From positions 2,713,501-2,777,500 of the forward strand of contig CANJKZ010000093.1 in assembly GCA_947471745.1 (NCBI GenBank): a stretch of 64,000 bases of DNA. Reading direction: 5' to 3'. The notes beneath the pieces are model-generated. The model made no database searches and was not told the origin of the DNA. It was given only the letters and a program-made list of their open reading frames with translations. Positions 59,049 through 64,000 of this stretch are shown in pieces. The stretch is from Closterium sp. Naga37s-1 (Eukaryota > Streptophyta > Zygnematophyceae > Desmidiales > Closteriaceae). Position 1 is the stretch's first letter. Each line of letters opens with the position of its first letter. Both the position numbers and the translations under genes were made by a program.

Positions 59049-59877
59049 GTGAGTAGCACAACCATTCCTTCACCACCGCAAGCCTGAAGGCTTCCATATT
59101 TCCTGGTCTCCCAGCATTGCTCTTATGGCTTCTATATTTCCTGATTGGGTCTCACTACAACATGCCGTGTCCTCCTATTGTGCCAGCTGGATTCGAGTCA
59201 GTGGTGTTAAAACTCGAGGGACAAATTGCGAAACTTAGTAAGCTTGATGTGGAGGTGGGTGTGAGAGAGCCGAACCTAAAAAACCCGTGGGTCAGCCTTC
59301 CTTAACCTATGCAATTTGTGCCTCGAGATTTAATTGGCCTCCTTTCTCCACGCACACCTCTGTGCTGTCCCATTCCATCTTGCCTCTCATGTAGAGTCTT
59401 AGTCTCATTCCATCCTGCATTTGTAAGAAAGCCTGTAATTTAGTAACTCCATGTTCACATCTCCACCAAATGCTCGCAGTAATACTTGCACATTTTCTTG
59501 ACACAACATGCATTAGCTGATAAATTGTTCCAATGACCAAGTACAGGAGCAGTTCCCATGTCTTTTACCTATTTCTACTAGCACGTAATTCTGTCTGACG
59601 AGATGGGCGTTTTAGGATCCTAGAGATCAATCCAAACCTGCTTGCACGGACTAGATTCTCCGCTGACAGAGATTTTTCGATAGGAATCAACGACCCAATA
59701 AGAAAATTACCTAGAGCCCGTCTTGTGACTAAGAAGCGTTTGTTGTTGGTCAGATACTGCAAACATTTACATGCGGTTGAACTCCTCTGCTCCCACAAGT
59801 TACAGTATCTCCCCGTAGCACTTGTGCCAGACCTTTCCATGTAGAAAGAAACTGTAATCTTCATCTCAGAGATTTGT
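59049..59877. other. Probable long intron of LRR gene B
   Basis: The first about 130 bp after the donor at 59049 resemble the intron following exon 57386-57457 (GTGAGTAGCAC, GGGTCTC, GTCCTCCTATTGTGCC). This shows that an exon-intron unit was duplicated. No LRR exon was recognised in the rest. Confidence 0.45.
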
Positions 59878-59919
59878 ATGATATGCCTTTTCTCCTCCCT
59901 CCTTCCATCCTCCGACCCC

Positions 59920-60115
59920 TCACTCGCCCGCAAGGACGTTGCGGGCACGGGGCTGACCTGCCCTGCAGAGGGCAGCAAGTGTGTGGTGCAGCAGAGAAAC
60001 ACCACCAGCTTCTGCCACCTCTGCTTCTCCTTCTGCTCCTCTTGTACATGTAAGTCTACGGACCACGCGGACGCGAAGACCGTACGCACACACAGACCGC
60101 ACGCATGCACGCACG

Positions 60116-60180
<65 letters not shown>

Positions 60181-60778
60181 GCGCGCGCACGCCCGCCTAG
60201 GAGCAATGCCACAGCTGCTATAAACAGGCTTTTCAAAAACGGCTGGTTGGTGGTGGGAAAGGATTGCTTTTCCAAATAGGATTCAACTCTGTCCAATCCA
60301 TATCTGTGCCTTCATTTCAGTGTCAGCACCCACCGAAGCACCAGCATCGGCTGAAGCACCAGCATTGGCTGTAGCACCAGCATCGGCTGATGCACCAGCA
60401 TCGGCTGAAGCACCAGCATCGGCTGAAGCACCAGCATCAGTTGCAGCACCAGCATCGGTGGAAGCACCAGCATCAGTAGCAGCACCAGCATCAGTTGCAG
60501 CACCAGCATCAGTTGCAGCACCAGCATCAGTTGCAGCACCAGCATCAGTTGCAGCACCAGCATTAGTTGCAGCACCAGCATCTGTTGCAGCACCAGCATC
60601 AGTTGCAGCATCAGCATCAGTTGCAGCACCAGCATTAGTTGCGGCATCCGCATCGGCTGCAACGCCAGCGCCCAAGACCCCATCAGCATCTGCCCCTTGC
60701 ACTCTCATGGCTGCTGCCATCAACCTCTCTGGTGCTGTTGCTGTTGCCACCCTCTCGCTCCTGATTATTGGAATATGA
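59920..60778 (+). CDS. Cys-rich segment, Ala/Pro/Ser repeat stalk and hydrophobic C-terminus (probable 3' exons of LRR gene B)
   Basis: An exon ending at 60049 reads GLTCPAEGSKCVVQQ, then NTTSFCHLCFSFCSSC (two N-x-T/S and Cys clusters). Its donor CAT/GTAAGT pairs with the acceptor TTCATTTCAG at 60320. Splicing joins phase 1 to phase 1 and the frame continues from 60321 without a stop to 60778. The last exon is an 18-bp repeat encoding APASVA-type units (about 115 residues), then CTLMAAAINLSGAV and a hydrophobic end LSLLIIGI with no charged tail. That is the pattern of a GPI-anchor signal. The product looks like a cell-wall-facing, Ala/Pro/Ser-rich stalk. Linking it to the LRR gene is inference. 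The upstream border of the Cys exon is uncertain (phase fit to the LRR exons not shown). It may be an independent gene. Confidence 0.45.
60124..60178. repeat. (AC)n microsatellite
   Basis: An AC dinucleotide run of about 27 units is flanked by GCGCGCG, inside the proposed intron 60050-60320. Confidence 0.95.
60325..60672 (+). repeat. 18-bp coding minisatellite (Ala/Pro/Ser)
   Basis: About 19 imperfect copies of GCACCAGCATCAGTTGCA occur here. On the plus strand each gives about six residues of the APASVA type, in frame with a hydrophobic C-terminal end, which argues that the plus-strand frame is the biological one. Confidence 0.85.
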
Positions 60779-60968
60779 AGCGTAGTTTTCACATTGTGGC
60801 TTTGTATTGATTGTTGTGGGTGGATGAATTTTGGGTAACAGGATCCGATACTGGAATACGGTAGCATGCCCAGGCTTCCCTTGAACTACCTGTGTTTTGT
60901 AACTCCTTTAAAGTGTATTTCTATAGCCAGCTTCAGTCATCATGAAAAACGTTTGGGCTTTGTGGTTA

Positions 60969-61761
60969 CCGTATTCTCCCGGGCATAACACCCCAGAGTG
61001 TTACTGAAAATACAGAGGAAAAATGGGAGGAGAGGAGGTCTTCTCCTATGAAAAGACTGCATAATACCCAGGTGGATATATATGGCAAATGTTTGCATAA
61101 GAGTTTTATATATAGAGAAAACTTGGGTGTTTCCATGGTCGTGCGGGTCAAAGTTACTAATCTTGATCAAAGGGCTTCTAGAACTTGAAAGAAAACACCA
61201 TTGCAACTTGGGACTTTGGCACCCAAACACGAAGTTCCCCCTTTAGAAAGTTTTGCGAGGGTTGGACGAAAGAGTAACAACCCTCGCCCACAACTTTCCG
61301 TCAACTTCTGTGATGCCCGCCGCCACAGCCCAGCGGTCAACCTTACTAAGGTTGAACAACTTGGGCTGCGGGTTTTAACATCACAGGTTGAGGCGCGAAT
61401 GTGAGTTTCAGCAAGAACTTCATCACCCCGTCGAAAATGCCATGTGGCACCTCTCTGGCCACTCGGGTGGAAGATTCACCAGCGTGGCGACAGCGAAATA
61501 GTGGGAGGGGGGAAATCTTAGCAGATTATAAGTGAAAGTACCGCAAAAGTTTTTTGAGGGAGAGATTCTCGCGATATCCTCCTGTACTTGTACCTACTCG
61601 TTAATAGATATAATAACGAATCTGTAAGAAAAGGGGGGTGTTATAAAAAAATCACCCTAAAAAGGGGTGTAATAGAAACGAGGTCGCTTATAACACCCAC
61701 CCGGCACAAGCTACTCGGGGGGTGTACAATTTTGGCGGGTGTTATGTTCGTGAGAATACGG
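60969..61761. mobile_element. TA-flanked inverted-repeat DNA element (Tc1/mariner-pogo-like MITE)
   Basis: It starts CCGTATTCTCCCGGGCATAA and ends with the inverse pattern GTTATGTTCGTGAGAATACGG. The ends share CCGTATTCTC and CATAACACCC. The dinucleotide TA lies immediately outside both ends (60967-60968 and 61762-61763). The right arm has several GTGTTAT/ATAACACCC motifs in both orientations (61640-61745). No transposase is encoded. The TA target and end sequence suit the Tc1/mariner/pogo group, but the superfamily assignment is tentative. Confidence 0.6.
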
Positions 61762-62050
61762 TACCTTACAAGCCTGCATTGGGACTACTTGTTCAGTGAG
61801 CTGCGTAGAGATTGGGTGTTGAATATGATGACCCTCGGGTCACTTCGCACTCGCTTCCAGTCAAGCACATTTGGTGCTCCAAAATTGTAAAATATTTAGC
61901 ACATACGCACCCAACGTGAACATCCTTCCGCCAACCAGGGTGTATAGTAAAGAGAACCTTCTTTCCATCCGTTTTCAGTGCCATGCCAATGCATGTTTTC
62001 TCATGTTGGCACGCACTTCTGTGCACCAATTTGCATGCATAATGTCCCGG

Positions 62051-62122
62051 TGACCTCACGGCCGTGGCTCTCAGTGGAAGTCTACCTTCCAACATCAGTC
62101 GCCTCACTGCAATTGAATTCAT
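62051..62122 (+). pseudogene. LRR exon relic
   Basis: Exactly 72 nt reading ALSGSLPSNISRLTAIEFM with intact donor GTACCT at 62123. The acceptor position reads CCCGG where gene A has CCCAG, so it should not be spliced in as it stands. The about 40 bp upstream (CACTTCTGTGCACC) also resembles the intron before A's exon 12560-12631, and the sequence after it matches the inverted relic at 23949-24114. Confidence 0.65.
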
Positions 62123-64000
62123 GTACCTACCCCATCTCTTTCCTAGACCCCCCACCCGCTCCTCTTCCATCCCCTTGTGGTGTGCATCATTTAGAACTCA
62201 TGTTGGCATGCTAGTTTTATTTTCTTCATGTCCCACCCGTTGCTCCAGTATCTTTCAAACCGCACCAGTCCGTTTCTTGCACGAACGTCCTTGGCCCCAC
62301 TCCCTTTCCCTACCTTCGCACTCCACCGAACATGCATACGTACTAGAGTGCCTCGTTTTTTTTTTTTTGTTTGTTGGTTTGTTTTTATTTATTTATTCAT
62401 TATTCATCGTTTTGTTTTGTCCTTTTGGATTGTACATTGAATCCCACCGCTTAAATAGTGACCCCCCCCTCCCCCAACTTCAAATCTTCCAAAACAAAAA
62501 GGGTAGTAAAAAAACTAAAGGGTGCCACTTTGTTCAAACAAGTGTTCCTACGACCAGGGACGCGAAACAAGTTGCACCCTTTTGCATGGGTTTACAAAAC
62601 TAAACAACATGAGTGTAAGCCCCTCTCGTGCAAAATGAGTGGGTGACAAAACAACGAACGCAAGACCCAATCGACAAATTGGACACGATACTTGGTCCCA
62701 CAACTCACACAAACAACTAGTCCCAGCGCCGAGTACGAATGCGAGAGGCAGAATTGTTCCTCACGCGTTATACGCTCATTCCAGTACAGCGCGAAAAAAT
62801 GTGACGATTTTTACAGCATAGGATACAAAGATTCCACACAATTTACAAAGAATTGCTACAAAAGTTGCAGAATAGAAGCTAGAAGCTAGACGTACTTTCT
62901 TCCCATTCCAGTTTGCTGCGCTGCATGAAATAAAAGGGACCCGTGGCCACAAGACCTGGTGCTGGAAACCTGTACAAGCATGGTTTTGCAATGGAAAGAA
63001 GAGAAAAGGCAGGGATATGGCGAAATTAGTGAGGGGGGAAGAGTACAGAAGGGCATGGGAGGAGAGGACAGGGCAAGCAAGGGGGGAAATGGAGAGTGAA
63101 GGGAAAGGACAGTTAGCAGAGGGGAAAAGGGTCAGTGAAAAGGAAAGAGAGTGAGTGAAGGGGAACAGAGAGTGAGCCGAGCTAAAAGGGTGAGTGATGG
63201 GGGAAGGAGCGTGAGCAGAGTGGAAAACGGGTGAGTTAATAAAGAAAGCGAGTGAGCAGAAGGGAAAAAGGGTGAGTGAGGGGGAAAGGGACTGAGAAGA
63301 GGGGAAAAGGGGTGAGTGAAGGGGGAAATAGTGATCGTAGGGGAAAGCGAAGTGATGGGTAGGCCGGGAAGGGTAGGCAGGGAGGGCTGTTTGGGTCGGT
63401 GTGGACGAAAAGGCAAGGGTAGCAAGAGACGGGATGGACTGGGCAGGACGCACATTGATTGTCAATGAAGAGCAGGGATGGAAGGGCAGTAACGGAAGGG
63501 GATCGACGGCAAAAAGGGACGGGTGGCTGACTTTTCGGCACGAACGGAAGGGCTGGTAGGGAAGGGGAGCCAAGGGCAAAAGGGCAAGTGTAAGGCAAGG
63601 AAGGAAAGTGAAGGAAGGGCATGAAGAGAAGGACACAATGGATAGGGCAGGATGGGAGGCAAACCAGGAGAAGCCAAGCGAGATGATGGTAAGAGAAAGT
63701 AAGGCACCAATAGGCCGGGAAGGCAACGGAACGGTGGGACTTGTAAGTGGAAGGGACAGGACGAATGGCAAAAGAGAGGTCATTAAGACAGGGGGTGCAA
63801 TCGCCCACCACACGCACTTGCAACGGTGGAGCTGTGCTGGCCAAGGCCATGAGACTGGAAGGCAGGGAGGAAACGGGGTGGAAGTGGAAGGAAGGGATGG
63901 GAGATGGGAAGGCAAGGGGGGGTGATGGGACAGAAGGGAGGGGAGATGAGAAAGAAGGGATAAGAGTTGGGCAGGTAGGGTAGGGAGCTGATAAATAACG
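62123..64000. other. Unassigned, low-complexity right edge
   Basis: After the LRR relic's intron comes a T run (62356-62370), then AT-rich DNA. From about 62900 the plus strand is strongly purine-rich. The long minus-strand frame here (about 63915-62776, Pro/Ser/Phe-rich) is what a pyrimidine-rich intron produces and has no domain. It resembles the pyrimidine-rich intron at 13600-13800 in inverse orientation, so it may be intron DNA of another LRR gene on the minus strand. Confidence 0.35.
63100..63330. repeat. Purine-rich degenerate minisatellite
   Basis: Imperfect units of about 25-30 bp containing GGGTGAGTGA and GGGGAAA occur here. In reverse complement they resemble the CTCACTCATCCC repeat at 13650-13805. 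Confidence 0.65.

Noticed and set aside
59981-60223. Thr/His and Cys/Val repeat proteins over the AC run
   Set aside because: Dinucleotide microsatellite translation in an intron.
62776-63915. 379-codon minus-strand open frame
   Set aside because: Pro/Ser/Leu/Phe-rich text produced by purine-rich DNA on the other strand. No domain and similar frames exist in the adjacent phases.

Overview
The window looks like repeat-dense nuclear DNA of a streptophyte green plant or alga. The evidence is the plant-type leucine-rich-repeat (LRR) genes built from 72-nt, phase-2 exons, a chromodomain Ty3/gypsy element, several Ty1/copia elements primed by a Met-tRNA-like site, and hAT-type transposases with short GT-AG introns. 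The long Gly/Ala/Glu-rich copia polyprotein and the LRR style remind me of zygnematophycean (Closterium-like) genomes. That is an impression, not a result. I found no bacterial, organellar, rRNA, tRNA or CRISPR features.

Layout. 1-1124: unassigned. 1133-2977: non-autonomous hAT element with a perfect 8-bp target duplication, carrying a nested small LTR element (1297-2804). 3480-4392 and 10051-16902: an LRR gene (copy A) with its 5' flank, split about 275 bp upstream of the ATG by a young Ty3/gypsy chromovirus (4393-10050). The downstream end of copy A is replaced by an old Ty3/gypsy fragment (17165-18775) abutting a truncated copia (18776-21806, 'copia B' copy 1). 21807-24718: mostly unassigned, with one unrecognised minus-strand open frame and an inverted LRR exon relic.

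24719-45162 is one composite locus. It holds a plus-strand hAT-like transposase gene, a convergent second hAT-like gene, and a copia B element inserted in the flank of the second. A stretch of about 9.5 kb running from inside the first hAT gene to inside the copia 5' LTR is tandemly duplicated (25384-34876 and 34877-44420, about 99% identical in the stretches compared). Each copy carries the same nested solo LTR.

46023-53593: a second copia lineage ('copia A') with very short LTRs and a GCGCG target duplication. Its LTR ends and GC-rich leader resemble the small nested element at 1297-2804. 53711-54382: an inverted-repeat element. 54383-60778: LRR gene copy B, a direct paralogue of copy A whose 5' flank keeps the empty site for the gypsy insertion. 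Its probable last exons encode a Cys-rich segment, an Ala/Pro/Ser 18-bp-repeat stalk and a hydrophobic C-terminus. 60969-61761: a TA-flanked inverted-repeat element. 62051-64000: another LRR exon relic and purine-rich low-complexity DNA.

The only host genes I can support are the two LRR genes and their scattered exon relics. Everything else recognisable is mobile DNA in layers of different age. By LTR divergence the gypsy element (about 98.6% identical LTRs) is youngest, the small LTR element (about 96%) is intermediate, and copia A and copia B (about 93%) are oldest. The tandem duplication postdates the copia B insertion.
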